Below are positions 43,481-52,733 of a DNA stretch of 64,000 nt, one piece after another (the stretch's first letter is position 1; the number at the start of each line of letters is the position of its first letter). Origin of the DNA: Undibacterium sp049340185 (lineage in GTDB: Bacteria; Pseudomonadota; Gammaproteobacteria; Burkholderiales; Burkholderiaceae_D); contig NZ_JBMPPC010000005.1 of assembly GCF_049340185.1 (NCBI RefSeq), positions 1 to 64,000 of the forward strand, given 5' to 3'. A program made the position numbers and the translations under genes. The notes under the pieces were generated by a model, which saw nothing but the letters and a program-made list of their open reading frames with translations, ran no database searches and was not told the DNA's origin.

Positions 43481-44022
43481 CACGCTCTTTTAGACCCATT
43501 TTTTTTACATTAGTTTTGAGCACGGGCTTAGCAGGTTGTAGTGATAATGGCGTATCAGATGTTCAGGAGTGGATGGGGCAAGTAAAGAAAGATACCCGTG
43601 TAGTTATTTCTAAAGTCACTGAGCCAAAAATTTACGTTCCGTTTGCGTACGCTGGAAAAAATGACGTCGACCCCTTTAATTCGGCGAAATTATTGGTAGT
43701 GCTCGCAAGATTAAAGGCTGAATCAAACAATGGCTTAAAACCAGATATGGAGAGGAGAAGGGAAGCTTTAGAGTCCTATCCGTTAGATACACTTCATATG
43801 GTTGGCACTATAGAGAGGCCAAATTTAAAATATGCCTTAATCCATGTGTCTGGTGAAAATAAAGTTATTCAAGCAAAGATTGGTAATTATTTAGGTCAAA
43901 ACTTCGGCATGATTACAAAAATTACTGACAACGAAATTGAAATTAAGGAAATCGTTCAAGACGCGGCTGGAGAGTGGACTGAACGTCAAGCGAAGTTAGA
44001 TTTGCAGGAAGCAAAAAAATGA
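43477..44022 (+). CDS. pilP: Type IV pilus lipoprotein PilP
   Basis: 181 residues. A lipoprotein signal with lipobox LAGC-SDN (Cys21) is followed by a linker and the beta-sandwich domain that binds the secretin (DTLHMVGTIERPNLKYALIH, IGNYLGQNFGMITKITDNEI). PilP links the PilMNO platform to PilQ. ATGA overlaps at both ends show tight coupling with pilO and pilQ. Confidence 0.95.
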   Translation: MTRSFRPIFFTLVLSTGLAGCSDNGVSDVQEWMGQVKKDTRVVISKVTEPKIYVPFAYAGKNDVDPFNSAKLLVVLARLKAESNNGLKPDMERRREALESYPLDTLHMVGTIERPNLKYALIHVSGENKVIQAKIGNYLGQNFGMITKITDNEIEIKEIVQDAAGEWTERQAKLDLQEAKK

Positions 44023-46169
44023 ATGCCTTAATAAATGCAAGTAAAGGAAGCGCTATGCTTGTCAAACTAACTGCAGTGAGTTTACTCACATTTTGTCAGC
44101 TAACTTTTGCACAATCTAATAGTATCGAATCGATTACTGCTAATCAGCAGGGTATTAATACTATTGTCAAAATTGGTTTGAAAAATCCGGTTATAAAATC
44201 TCCTATTGGATTTGCAATAACAAATCCTGCTCGAATCGCTTTAGATTTTTCAGACACCAGCAATGGTACTGGTAAGTCTTCTGTTGAGGTCAATATTGGC
44301 GAGCTGCGAAGCGTGAATCTTGTTGAAGCTAGCGGTCGCTCTCGACTAGTTTTTAACATGAATAAGCCGCTCAATTATGCAACTGCAATAGAGGGTAATT
44401 CGATCATCGTTACCATTGATGGATCCGGCGGAATAGCAACTGCCGTAAACTCCGTAGGCTTACCTGTGACTACGCCTAAAGCGATTACTTTAGTTAAACA
44501 GAATCTGCGCGATATTGATTTTCGTCGTGGAAGTAATGGTGAAGGAAGGATTGTTGTCGACTTACCAAATAATCAGGTCGCTGTTGATGTTCGTCAGCAG
44601 GGCCAGAAAATCGTTGTTGATTTCATCAAAGTGGGGCTTCCTGAGATACTCAGAAAACGTTTAAATGTTGGAGATTACGGTTCTCCTGTGCAAACTATCA
44701 CAACAGGAATACAAGGCGAGAATGTTCGCATGACTATTGAACCGCAGGGCTTATGGGAACATAGCGCCTATCAAAGTGATACTCAGTTGGTCATTGAAGT
44801 GAAGCCTATTAAAGAGGATCCTAACAAATTAACCCAAGGAACTCAGGGGTATCGTGGAGAAAGGCTTTCTTTTAACTTTCAAAATATTGAAGTTCGTGCG
44901 TTATTGCAAATCGTTGCTGAATTTAGTGGGTTAAATATTATTGCAAGCGATACGGTTACTGGCAGCTCAACTTTACGTTTAAAAGATGTTCCTTGGGATC
45001 AGGCTCTTGATATTATTATGCAATCTAAAGGTTTGGATATGCGTAAGAATGGATCAGTAATTTGGATTGCTCCAAAGGATGAATTGTTGACCAAGGAAAA
45101 GCTTGAGCTAGAACAAAAGGCTCAAATCGCTGAGCTAGAGCCGCTCAAGACAGAAGCTTTTCAACTAAATTATCAAAAAGCAGAGGCATTTAAGCAAGTT
45201 TTTGGTGCTGACGGTTCTAGCACAAACCGAATTCTATCTAAACGTGGTAGTGCAGTGATAGAGCCAAGAACAAATCAATTGTTTGTTACAGATGTTGCCA
45301 ATAAACTTGAGGAAGTGAGAAAGTTAATTCAAAAAACAGATATTGCTTCAAAGCAGGTTTTAATTGAGGCTCGTATAGTCGAAGCTGATGATAAATTTAG
45401 CAAAAATCTTGGCGCGAAATTGGGCTTTGCCGATATGAGGGGATTGCGTGGTGGTGACACGGGGTACCAGCTAAGTGGGAATCAGAGGGTTGCTGTTACA
45501 GGGAATTATCTAGGGGTGGGCGAACAAACTGGACAGGCAAAATTAACCGATCAGAGTTATTTGCCAAATACCCAATTCGTCAGTTTGCCGGCCGCAGGTA
45601 TTAATGGGCTTACCCCAGGTAGCTTGGCGGTAAGTCTCTTTTCTTCTGCTGCTAATCGATTTTTAAATTTAGAATTGTCAGCCCTTGAAGCTGATGGTAA
45701 AGGGAAAATTATCTCTAGTCCACGAGTCGTCACCGCAGATCAACTAAAAGCATCTATTGAGCAAGGAACGGAATTACCTTATCAAGTTGCTACAAGTAGT
45801 GGTGCGACCTCAATATTTTTCAGAAAAGCAAGTTTGAGGCTGGAGGTTACGCCGCAGATTACGCCCGATGGAAATATCATTTTAGACGTTGATGTTCATA
45901 AAGATAGTGTTGGCGTTGAAACGCGTGCTGGTTACGCAATTGATACTAAAGAAGTTAAAACAATGGTTTTGGTAGAAAATGGTGGTACGGTTGTACTTGG
46001 GGGTATTTTTCAGCAAACTGAACGAGGTGATGTTACTAAGATTCCATTTTTTGGAGATATCCCTTTGTTTGGTAACTTATTTAAAACTACCGGAAGTACG
46101 AATAACAAAACAGAGTTACTAGTCTTTATTACACCAAAAATTATCACTGATCGCTTAACAACAAGATAA
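44019..46169 (+). CDS. pilQ: Type IV pilus secretin PilQ
   Basis: 716 residues: a signal peptide (about 1-32), two AMIN domains that bind peptidoglycan (about 40-260), an STN/N0 domain (SFNFQNIEVRALLQIVAEFS), an N1 domain and the secretin barrel (from about 440 to the end, with VEARIVEAD-like text LIEARIVEADDKFSKNLGAK and NKTELLVFITPKII). It is the outer-membrane gate for the pilus. Last gene of the pilMNOPQ operon. Confidence 0.96.
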   Translation: MNALINASKGSAMLVKLTAVSLLTFCQLTFAQSNSIESITANQQGINTIVKIGLKNPVIKSPIGFAITNPARIALDFSDTSNGTGKSSVEVNIGELRSVNLVEASGRSRLVFNMNKPLNYATAIEGNSIIVTIDGSGGIATAVNSVGLPVTTPKAITLVKQNLRDIDFRRGSNGEGRIVVDLPNNQVAVDVRQQGQKIVVDFIKVGLPEILRKRLNVGDYGSPVQTITTGIQGENVRMTIEPQGLWEHSAYQSDTQLVIEVKPIKEDPNKLTQGTQGYRGERLSFNFQNIEVRALLQIVAEFSGLNIIASDTVTGSSTLRLKDVPWDQALDIIMQSKGLDMRKNGSVIWIAPKDELLTKEKLELEQKAQIAELEPLKTEAFQLNYQKAEAFKQVFGADGSSTNRILSKRGSAVIEPRTNQLFVTDVANKLEEVRKLIQKTDIASKQVLIEARIVEADDKFSKNLGAKLGFADMRGLRGGDTGYQLSGNQRVAVTGNYLGVGEQTGQAKLTDQSYLPNTQFVSLPAAGINGLTPGSLAVSLFSSAANRFLNLELSALEADGKGKIISSPRVVTADQLKASIEQGTELPYQVATSSGATSIFFRKASLRLEVTPQITPDGNIILDVDVHKDSVGVETRAGYAIDTKEVKTMVLVENGGTVVLGGIFQQTERGDVTKIPFFGDIPLFGNLFKTTGSTNNKTELLVFITPKIITDRLTTR

Positions 46170-46196
46170 TTATTTGCTGTTAGCCTAGGAAAAATT

Positions 46197-47780
46197 ATGA
46201 ATATATTTAGTAAAAGATTTGCTGTGCATAAATTAGTCTGTTTTTATCTGTCTATGACATTAGTTGCAATTCTCTCCGCTTGCGGAGGAGGTGGTGGGTC
46301 GTCTGGTACATCATCAGGTGGGAGCTCAACCCAAGATCCAAATGGTAAGTTGCAGATCTCACTTTTTGACCAGAATGGCGTCGTTAGTAATTTAATTGCC
46401 GGTTCATCGACGCTGACAGCTAAGGTAGTCGTGACAAATGGTTCCGGGGCACCGGTGTCAGGAGTTGTCGTAACATTTGCATCGAGCAGTTCTATAGCTA
46501 TTTTGTCGCCAACAAGTGGAACAGCTCTCTCTGATAGTAAAGGTGTTGCACAAATTAGCATCAAGGCAGGCACTGGAACTGGTGCAGGAACTATCACGGC
46601 ATCTGCAGTGCTAGTAGGGACGACTGTAATCTCAGCAAGTACCACTTTTTCTGTCGCAGCTCCCCCAAATGCTACTCCCGTTGCGATTAACTTTAGTTCT
46701 GCTGTTCCAAGTGATAAATCAATTGTAATTAAAGGGGCTGGGGGTACTGGTAGAACAGAAGTTGCGCTATTGATATTTAACGTTATCGATAGTGCAGGAG
46801 TTGGCATTGGAAATGTTAAGGTCAACTTTTCGACAATTAGTAGTAATCCTGTGACATTACCTGTAAATTCTGGCATTACTGATGCAACAGGAAAAGTTAC
46901 CGTTACCGTCAATTCGGGTACTCAGCCGACAACAGTTAGAGCTGTCGCAACCATAGATGGAACTGCGATTAGTAGCATTTCTGATACTATTACAGTAACT
47001 ACGGGAGTCCCTGTTCAGGCGGCAATGTCGTTAAGTTTAAGTAAAGACTGGGTTGAAGGTATCAATTGGGATGACGAAAGACTAATTGTATCCGCATTAT
47101 TAGCGGATTCATTTGGTGGCGCAGTTGCTGATAATACTCAAGTTGTATTCTCGACAGATGTGGGGGCAATTGCGGGTATTGGGGGAACACAATGCCTTAC
47201 AAATCAAGACAATATTACCTTACTACCAAAATTCCCTGGTTATTGCTCCGTAATTTGGAGAAGTCAAAATCCACGGCAAAATGGGGTTGCCACAATTGTT
47301 GCAACTTCGACCAATGGAACGTCCTCTCTGTCGAGGAGTGCTACTTTTTATGTTTTAGGATCTTATGGAAAAATATATAAAGTTAACGCAGGTGACTATG
47401 AAGGTAATACAACTAGAGCAACGACTGGTGGAACCATATCAATGGATTTTACGTCTTCGTGTACAAATCAAACACTTTGGTTTGAGGTTGTCGACTCTAA
47501 CGATAATCCTATGCCTGAAAAGACAAAAATAACTACAACTAATTTGTCAGGCACTCCAACGGTAGTTCTGTCAGTACCAGAAATAGCGCACTGGAACGCC
47601 TCATTGGGAATCGGACAGGTTGCTAATAGAGGAACAGTGCAAAGTGCTGATGTTAAACCATCTGCTACATGTGATATTACTGGATCGAATACTGCTACAG
47701 ACATATTCCAGATTAATTTAACAAGTCCAAAAGGTAGTCCAGCATCCACCCGAGTAAGTGTTACTTATAAGACGAAGTAG
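46197..47780 (+). CDS. Ig-like (Big_1) repeat lipoprotein
   Basis: 527 residues, unrelated to pil core proteins. A lipobox (AILSAC-GGGGG, Cys29) and a Gly/Ser linker lead into three Ig-like domains (about 48-150, 160-270, 275-395), each with invasin/intimin-type text such as VVVTNGSGAPVSGVVVTFAS and DSKGVAQISIKAGTGTG, then a C-terminal beta-rich part with cysteines in TSSCTNQTL and SATCDITG. It is probably surface or periplasm exposed and anchored by lipid. It follows pilQ by 27 bases with its own AGGA site, and it separates pilQ from aroK. Role in pilus function or adhesion is inferred only. Confidence 0.75.
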   Translation: MNIFSKRFAVHKLVCFYLSMTLVAILSACGGGGGSSGTSSGGSSTQDPNGKLQISLFDQNGVVSNLIAGSSTLTAKVVVTNGSGAPVSGVVVTFASSSSIAILSPTSGTALSDSKGVAQISIKAGTGTGAGTITASAVLVGTTVISASTTFSVAAPPNATPVAINFSSAVPSDKSIVIKGAGGTGRTEVALLIFNVIDSAGVGIGNVKVNFSTISSNPVTLPVNSGITDATGKVTVTVNSGTQPTTVRAVATIDGTAISSISDTITVTTGVPVQAAMSLSLSKDWVEGINWDDERLIVSALLADSFGGAVADNTQVVFSTDVGAIAGIGGTQCLTNQDNITLLPKFPGYCSVIWRSQNPRQNGVATIVATSTNGTSSLSRSATFYVLGSYGKIYKVNAGDYEGNTTRATTGGTISMDFTSSCTNQTLWFEVVDSNDNPMPEKTKITTTNLSGTPTVVLSVPEIAHWNASLGIGQVANRGTVQSADVKPSATCDITGSNTATDIFQINLTSPKGSPASTRVSVTYKTK

Positions 47781-47817
47781 ATCTGAATTCTCTTTCAGTT
47801 CAGAATGATTGCTATGC

Positions 47818-49452
47818 ATGAGTGGTAATATTTTTCTAGTAGGTCTAATGGGCTCCGGCAAAACGACAGTTGGCCGGGCCCTGGCAAAAAAGCTCAATAA
47901 GCAGTTCATTGATTCTGATCACGAAATCGAGGCGCGTACTGGCGTCTCGATTCCTGTGATTTTTGAAATTGAAGGTGAGACCAGTTTCCGGCAGCGCGAA
48001 GCAGATGTAATTCGTGATCTTACTTCTCAAGATGGCATTGTGCTGGCGACTGGTGGTGGAGCGATTCTAAGTGAGGCTAGCAGAAAATATCTGCAAGAGC
48101 GCGGTACGGTAATTTACCTGCGTGCTGGTATCAGCAGTATTTTGCAGCGTACTCGTCATGATAAGAATCGGCCTTTACTCAGAACTGCCGATCCGCGCAA
48201 AAAGCTCGAAGAACTTGAGGCGCAGCGTGAGCCTCTCTATCATGAAGTCGCACATTTGGTCATTGAAACTGGCCGTCCTAACGTGCAGTTTCTGGTTCAA
48301 TCTATCTTGGCTCAGCTTGAGCAGCGTACTAATTCCTCGAATATCCCAGGCGTAACAATGCTTCAACAAAACCATCACACTCTGCATGTCGATTTGGGTG
48401 AGCGCAGCTATCCAATTTCGGTTGGACAGTCACTTTTGTCGGATCCAACGATTCTTGCATTCCACGTCAAAGGCGAACGTGTTGCTATCGTCACCAACGA
48501 TGTTGTTGCTCCTTTGTATCTGGCCCGCCTCGAGGAGTTGTTGCGTGTCTCTGGAAAGCAAATTGTCAGTATCATTTTGCCTGATGGAGAAGAGCATAAA
48601 ACCTGGAATAGTCTGATGACAGTGTATGACGCGTTGCTAGAGGCGAAATGTGATCGTAAGACAACAATGATTGCCTTAGGCGGCGGTGTGATCGGTGATT
48701 TGACAGGTTTTGCCGCCTCGTCTTATATGCGTGGCGTACCTTTTATTCAGATTCCTACGACTTTGTTGTCGCAGGTCGACTCCTCAGTTGGCGGCAAGAC
48801 TGGTATCAACCATCCTCTGGGTAAAAACATGATCGGTGCTTTTTACCAGCCACAGGCGGTGATCGCCGACACCTCGACATTGGCTACTTTGCCTGATAAA
48901 GAATTATCGGCAGGCTTAGCCGAAGTGATCAAACACGGCGCAATTATTGATGCACCATTTTTTGCCTGGATAGAAGCGAATATGGATCGGCTGCGTGTTA
49001 AGGATCCTGAAAGTCTCGCTTATGCTATCTCGCGTTCTTGTGAGATCAAGGCAGATGTTGTGCGTCAGGATGAGCGCGAGGGTGGTTTGCGAGCTATTCT
49101 TAATTTCGGACATACCTTCGGCCATGCGATTGAATCTGGCTTAGGTTATGGTAAATGGTTGCATGGTGAGGCAGTCGGTTGTGGCATGGTGATGGCGGCA
49201 GATTTGTCTTTCCGGCTTGGTCTGATCGATTATGTTAGCAAGGTTCGGATCACTAATCTGGTTGAGGCTGCAGGTTTGCCAACAATTGCACCTGATCTTG
49301 GTGAGGAGCGTTGGCTGGAGTTGATGGAAGTCGATAAAAAGAATGAAGGCGGTCAAATTAAATTCATTCTGCTGAAGCCTCTAGGTGCGCCCCTTATTAC
49401 CACAGTGCCGAAAGAAAAATTGCTTGAAACGCTGCGCGCTAGCATCCAATAA
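47818..49452 (+). CDS. aroKB: Fused shikimate kinase / 3-dehydroquinate synthase
   Basis: 544 residues in one frame. Residues 1-165 are shikimate kinase: P-loop GLMGSGKT (9-16), the DSDHEIE region, and LATGGGAIL. After a short linker (LEQRTNSSNIPGVT), residues from Met181 (48358) are 3-dehydroquinate synthase: LPDGEEHKTW, ALGGGVIGDLTGFAAS, PTTLLSQVDSSVGGKTGIN and NFGHTFGHAIES. These are steps 5 and 2 of the shikimate pathway, normally two adjacent genes. No stop codon or frameshift separates them, though an internal start at 48358 could still give free AroB. ATG 47818 has a poor ribosome site; TTG 47809 is an alternative. Confidence 0.93.
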   Translation: MSGNIFLVGLMGSGKTTVGRALAKKLNKQFIDSDHEIEARTGVSIPVIFEIEGETSFRQREADVIRDLTSQDGIVLATGGGAILSEASRKYLQERGTVIYLRAGISSILQRTRHDKNRPLLRTADPRKKLEELEAQREPLYHEVAHLVIETGRPNVQFLVQSILAQLEQRTNSSNIPGVTMLQQNHHTLHVDLGERSYPISVGQSLLSDPTILAFHVKGERVAIVTNDVVAPLYLARLEELLRVSGKQIVSIILPDGEEHKTWNSLMTVYDALLEAKCDRKTTMIALGGGVIGDLTGFAASSYMRGVPFIQIPTTLLSQVDSSVGGKTGINHPLGKNMIGAFYQPQAVIADTSTLATLPDKELSAGLAEVIKHGAIIDAPFFAWIEANMDRLRVKDPESLAYAISRSCEIKADVVRQDEREGGLRAILNFGHTFGHAIESGLGYGKWLHGEAVGCGMVMAADLSFRLGLIDYVSKVRITNLVEAAGLPTIAPDLGEERWLELMEVDKKNEGGQIKFILLKPLGAPLITTVPKEKLLETLRASIQ

Positions 49453-49453
49453 T

Positions 49454-50608
49454 ATGTTTTCCGATACGCATCTCGCCCCTTATGCCGCTCAATCTGCGAC
49501 ATCACGCGGGCGCAGTTATGCGGAGCCTGCTTCCAGTTCGCGATCAGAATATCAGCGTGATCGCGATCGCATTATTCACTGCACCGCATTTCGTCGTCTC
49601 GAATATAAGACCCAGGTTTTTGTTAATCATGAGGGGGATTTATTCCGGACGCGCCTCACACATAGCCTCGAAGTTGCTCAAATCGCCCGTTCGATTGCAC
49701 GGAATTTGCGTCTGAACGAGGATTTGGTCGAAGCGATTTCGCTTGCTCATGATCTTGGCCACACACCGTTCGGTCATGCCGGTCAAGACGCGTTAAATGC
49801 CTGTATGAAAGCATTTGGCGGATTCGAGCATAACCTGCAAAGCCTGAGGGTCGTTGATACTCTGGAGGAGCGTTACGGTGCCTTTGATGGTTTAAATCTT
49901 TGCTTTGAAACGCGTGAAGGGATCCTCAAGCATTGTTCATTGACGAATGCACATAAGCTAGGTGATGTTGGTCAGCGATTCATTCAGAAGAAGCAAGCGA
50001 GTCTGGAAGCGCAGCTCACGAATCTCGCCGATGAAATCGCTTATAACAATCATGATATTGATGATGGTCTGCGTTCAGGTTTGCTGATTGAAGCGCAATT
50101 AAACGAACTCGATTTTTATGCGAAATTCCGCGCAGAAGTCGCTACGACTTATCCTGGTATCAGCGGTCGCCGAGCAATTTCTGAGACCATACGACGCATG
50201 ATCAACGCACTCATCGTTGACTTGATTGCGACCTCGGAGCAACGCATCAAAGACTGCGCGCCACAATCACTTGATGATGTGCGTAACATGAGTCCGATGA
50301 TTGCATTTTCAGATGCGATGCAAAAAGAGGCAACACTACTCAAACAGTTTTTGCATGCGAATTTGTATCGTCACTACATGGTTAACCGCATGTCCAGCAA
50401 GGCGCGCCGGGTAGTGACAGATTTGTTTAATGTCATGATGGACGAACCCATTTTGCTACCAGATGACTATCAGATCAAAAAAACTGTCACTGACCAGGCT
50501 ACACATGACACGCAGCAAGCGCGTAAAATTGCTGATTACATTGCGGGTATGACGGATCGATACGCGATGCTTGAGCATCGTCGTCTATTTTCTGTGGACG
50601 AAGTCTAG
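49454..50608 (+). CDS. dgt: Deoxyguanosinetriphosphate triphosphohydrolase-like protein
   Basis: 384 residues from ATG 49454, two bases after the aroKB stop. HD-domain metal ligands lie in RTRLTHSLEVAQIARSIARN and AISLAHDLGHTPFGHAGQDA, with ADEIAYNNHDIDDGLRSG further on. The family hydrolyses dNTPs to nucleoside and triphosphate; this shorter class is often dNTP-general and its true substrate is not assigned. The aroK-aroB-dgt order is common in betaproteobacteria. The longer open frame from 49385 overlaps aroKB and was rejected. Confidence 0.92.
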   Translation: MFSDTHLAPYAAQSATSRGRSYAEPASSSRSEYQRDRDRIIHCTAFRRLEYKTQVFVNHEGDLFRTRLTHSLEVAQIARSIARNLRLNEDLVEAISLAHDLGHTPFGHAGQDALNACMKAFGGFEHNLQSLRVVDTLEERYGAFDGLNLCFETREGILKHCSLTNAHKLGDVGQRFIQKKQASLEAQLTNLADEIAYNNHDIDDGLRSGLLIEAQLNELDFYAKFRAEVATTYPGISGRRAISETIRRMINALIVDLIATSEQRIKDCAPQSLDDVRNMSPMIAFSDAMQKEATLLKQFLHANLYRHYMVNRMSSKARRVVTDLFNVMMDEPILLPDDYQIKKTVTDQATHDTQQARKIADYIAGMTDRYAMLEHRRLFSVDEV

Positions 50609-50732
50609 GCGACTCTTGCCTCATACTGAGTAGTATCGTTGTCCCGCAGTAAAGACCGTTTATCAGTGGCGAGATTAAGCCAATCCAATATTTCCATCCA
50701 TTTTTATTATGTATTCCGTTAAGGGGTGTTCT

Positions 50733-51428
50733 ATGTTGCGCACATCAATTTTTCGCCGGACGACGGCCTCTACTTTGCTTCTGGTTTCTTCCGCTGTCTT
50801 TGCCTTCTCGCTTGATGATCTTAGTAATCAAGATGCCAGTGCAGGATTAAAAGCGGCACTGGATAAAGGCTCGGTTGCCGCAGTTGCCAAACTCGGTGCG
50901 GAGAACGGATTTTTAAACAATGACAAAGTAAAAATTCAATTGCCATCCTTGCTCGAAAAGGCACGTCCGATTTTGAAAATGTCCGGTCGTGGTCAACAGT
51001 TGGATGAGCTCGTTGTGTCCATGAACCGCGCCGCAGAGCAAGCAGTGCCAATGGCAAAACCGCTATTGGTGAATGCCGTTAAATCAATGACGGTCACCGA
51101 TGCAAAGAATATCCTGACTGGCGGCGATACTTCGGTGACGGATTTTTTCAAACAAAAAACGTCAGCACCCTTAAGTGTAAAATTTTTACCTCTCGTCAAA
51201 GGGGTAACGGATAAAGCAGGGTTGTCTGCTAAGTACAATTCCGTCATGGGGCAAGCGCAGAAATTTGGCGTAGTCTCCGAACAAGAGGCGACCGTTGAAG
51301 CTTATGTTACGCAGCGCGCTTTAGATGGATTATATTTAATGATTGCAGAAGAAGAAAAAGCGATCAGACAAGATCCTATCGGAGCCGGCAGCAAAATCAT
51401 TGGTAAAGTGTTTGGTTTGCTGAAGTAA
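50733..51428 (+). CDS. DUF4197 family exported protein
   Basis: 231 residues from ATG 50733, with GGGG 8 bases upstream. A signal peptide ends near VSSAVFA-FSLDDL. The mature protein is helical with the family text LSNQDASAGLKAALDKGSVA, LLVNAVKSMTVTDAKNILTG and DGLYLMIAEEEKAIRQDPIG. The function of DUF4197 is unknown; the signal suggests the periplasm. Monocistronic, between dgt and a strong terminator. Confidence 0.85.
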   Translation: MLRTSIFRRTTASTLLLVSSAVFAFSLDDLSNQDASAGLKAALDKGSVAAVAKLGAENGFLNNDKVKIQLPSLLEKARPILKMSGRGQQLDELVVSMNRAAEQAVPMAKPLLVNAVKSMTVTDAKNILTGGDTSVTDFFKQKTSAPLSVKFLPLVKGVTDKAGLSAKYNSVMGQAQKFGVVSEQEATVEAYVTQRALDGLYLMIAEEEKAIRQDPIGAGSKIIGKVFGLLK

Positions 51429-51462
51429 GTCGCAGTGAGATAATTGCCTCACCATCTCGATG

Positions 51463-51502
51463 AAAAAAAGCGCTGAAGAATTTTTTCTTCAGCGCTTTTT
51501 TT
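51463..51502. terminator. Bidirectional terminator
   Basis: An A-run with GCGCTGAAGAA (51470-51480) pairs with TTCTTCAGCGC (51485-51495) followed by TTTTTTT. It separates the DUF4197 gene from the convergent acyl-CoA hydrolase gene and serves both. Confidence 0.93.
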
Positions 51503-51533
51503 CATTGCTCAATGCGAATTGACAAGACTTAGA

Positions 51534-52634
51534 CTAAATCGATTCATCCAGATGTCGCAGAGGATGTGCGTAATCTGGCCATGCATCGACAAAAAACGAC
51601 GCTACCATTTCTGTCGTCACATCCGCCAGGCTGGCTGGTTGCCACTGAGGGGCGTTGTCCTTATCAACGACCAGCGCCCGTACACCCTCTAATACTTCAC
51701 CATGCTTAAAGCAATGCCGCACCATGGTGCGTTCCATGCGCAGGCAATCAGCAACAGACATTGTGATTCCGCGGCGTAATTGCTCCAGAGTGACACTCAT
51801 CAGTAACGGAGAACGCTTTTGCATGACGCTCGCTGCTTGCTGTGCGAATGGATGCGGATCACTGACCAAAGAAGCGGCAATGACCTTTGCATCATGACCA
51901 GAGAAATGCTGATCAATAATCGCACGATGTTGTGCAAGCTGGCTCTGCTCCGCACTAACCTGACCAGTAAAAGTCTCGGCAAATTCAGTAATGCTTAAGC
52001 GTATATCGCTGCTTGTCGTGGTCGCCAGCATCTCCATCAAAGCAGGCAATTCAGTGGTCGGGATATACACATCTGCCAGCCCTGCATATAGCGCATCGGC
52101 GGCATTGATCACCTCACCCGTCAATCCTAAATAGGTGCCTATTTGCCCCGGCACACGCGATAAAAAATAACCCCCGCCAACGTCAGGGAACAGCCCGATA
52201 TTCACTTCTGGCATCGCCATTTTGGTACGCTCTGTCACGATACGCAAGCGACAGCCTTCACCGGCTTGCGCAATGCCCATGCCACCGCCCATCACAACGC
52301 CATTCATCAACGCGATATAAGGCTTAGGATAAAAATGAATCAGATGATTGAGTGCGTATTCTTCGGTGAAAAAATCTTCCAGCAATGCGCTGTCACCTTT
52401 GGGCGTCGCCGTGCCGACATCATAAAAAAAGCGAATATCACCACCTGCACAAAAGGCTTTTTCGCTGCTGCTATGAATGAATACTGCACGGATTCCGGCA
52501 TTGTCGCGCCACGCAAGCAGGGTGGCCGTAATAGCGCGAACCATCGCCAGGGATAGCGAGTTCAGTGCCTTCGGACGATCCAAAGTAATAAAGCCGATAT
52601 GGTTACGGATGGAGGTCTGGACGTAGTCGCTCAT
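51534..52634 (-). CDS. 3-Hydroxyisobutyryl-CoA hydrolase (crotonase superfamily)
   Basis: 366 residues from ATG 52634. N-terminal crotonase features are IGFITLDRPKALNSLSLAMV, KAFCAGGDIRFFYDVG (oxyanion hole) and NGVVMGGGMGIAQAG. EVNIGLFPDVGGGYFLSRVP and a long C-terminal half mark the hydrolase rather than a short enoyl-CoA hydratase. It removes CoA from 3-hydroxyisobutyryl-CoA in valine breakdown. No other valine pathway genes are near. The substrate within the family is inferred. Confidence 0.88.
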   Translation of the reverse strand: MSDYVQTSIRNHIGFITLDRPKALNSLSLAMVRAITATLLAWRDNAGIRAVFIHSSSEKAFCAGGDIRFFYDVGTATPKGDSALLEDFFTEEYALNHLIHFYPKPYIALMNGVVMGGGMGIAQAGEGCRLRIVTERTKMAMPEVNIGLFPDVGGGYFLSRVPGQIGTYLGLTGEVINAADALYAGLADVYIPTTELPALMEMLATTTSSDIRLSITEFAETFTGQVSAEQSQLAQHRAIIDQHFSGHDAKVIAASLVSDPHPFAQQAASVMQKRSPLLMSVTLEQLRRGITMSVADCLRMERTMVRHCFKHGEVLEGVRALVVDKDNAPQWQPASLADVTTEMVASFFVDAWPDYAHPLRHLDESI

Positions 52635-52733
52635 GATGACAGTCAAAAAATAAGAAGAAAGAATTTTAACTAAATTAACAGTGCAGATGCAGAGCTTTTA
52701 TACGACAAAAAATAAAAGTGTCTGCGTAATTGT

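Noticed and set aside
47781..47817. Terminator after the Ig-like gene (CTGAA/TTCAG stem)
   Set aside because: The stem is only 5 bp, has no T-run and runs into the aroKB start.
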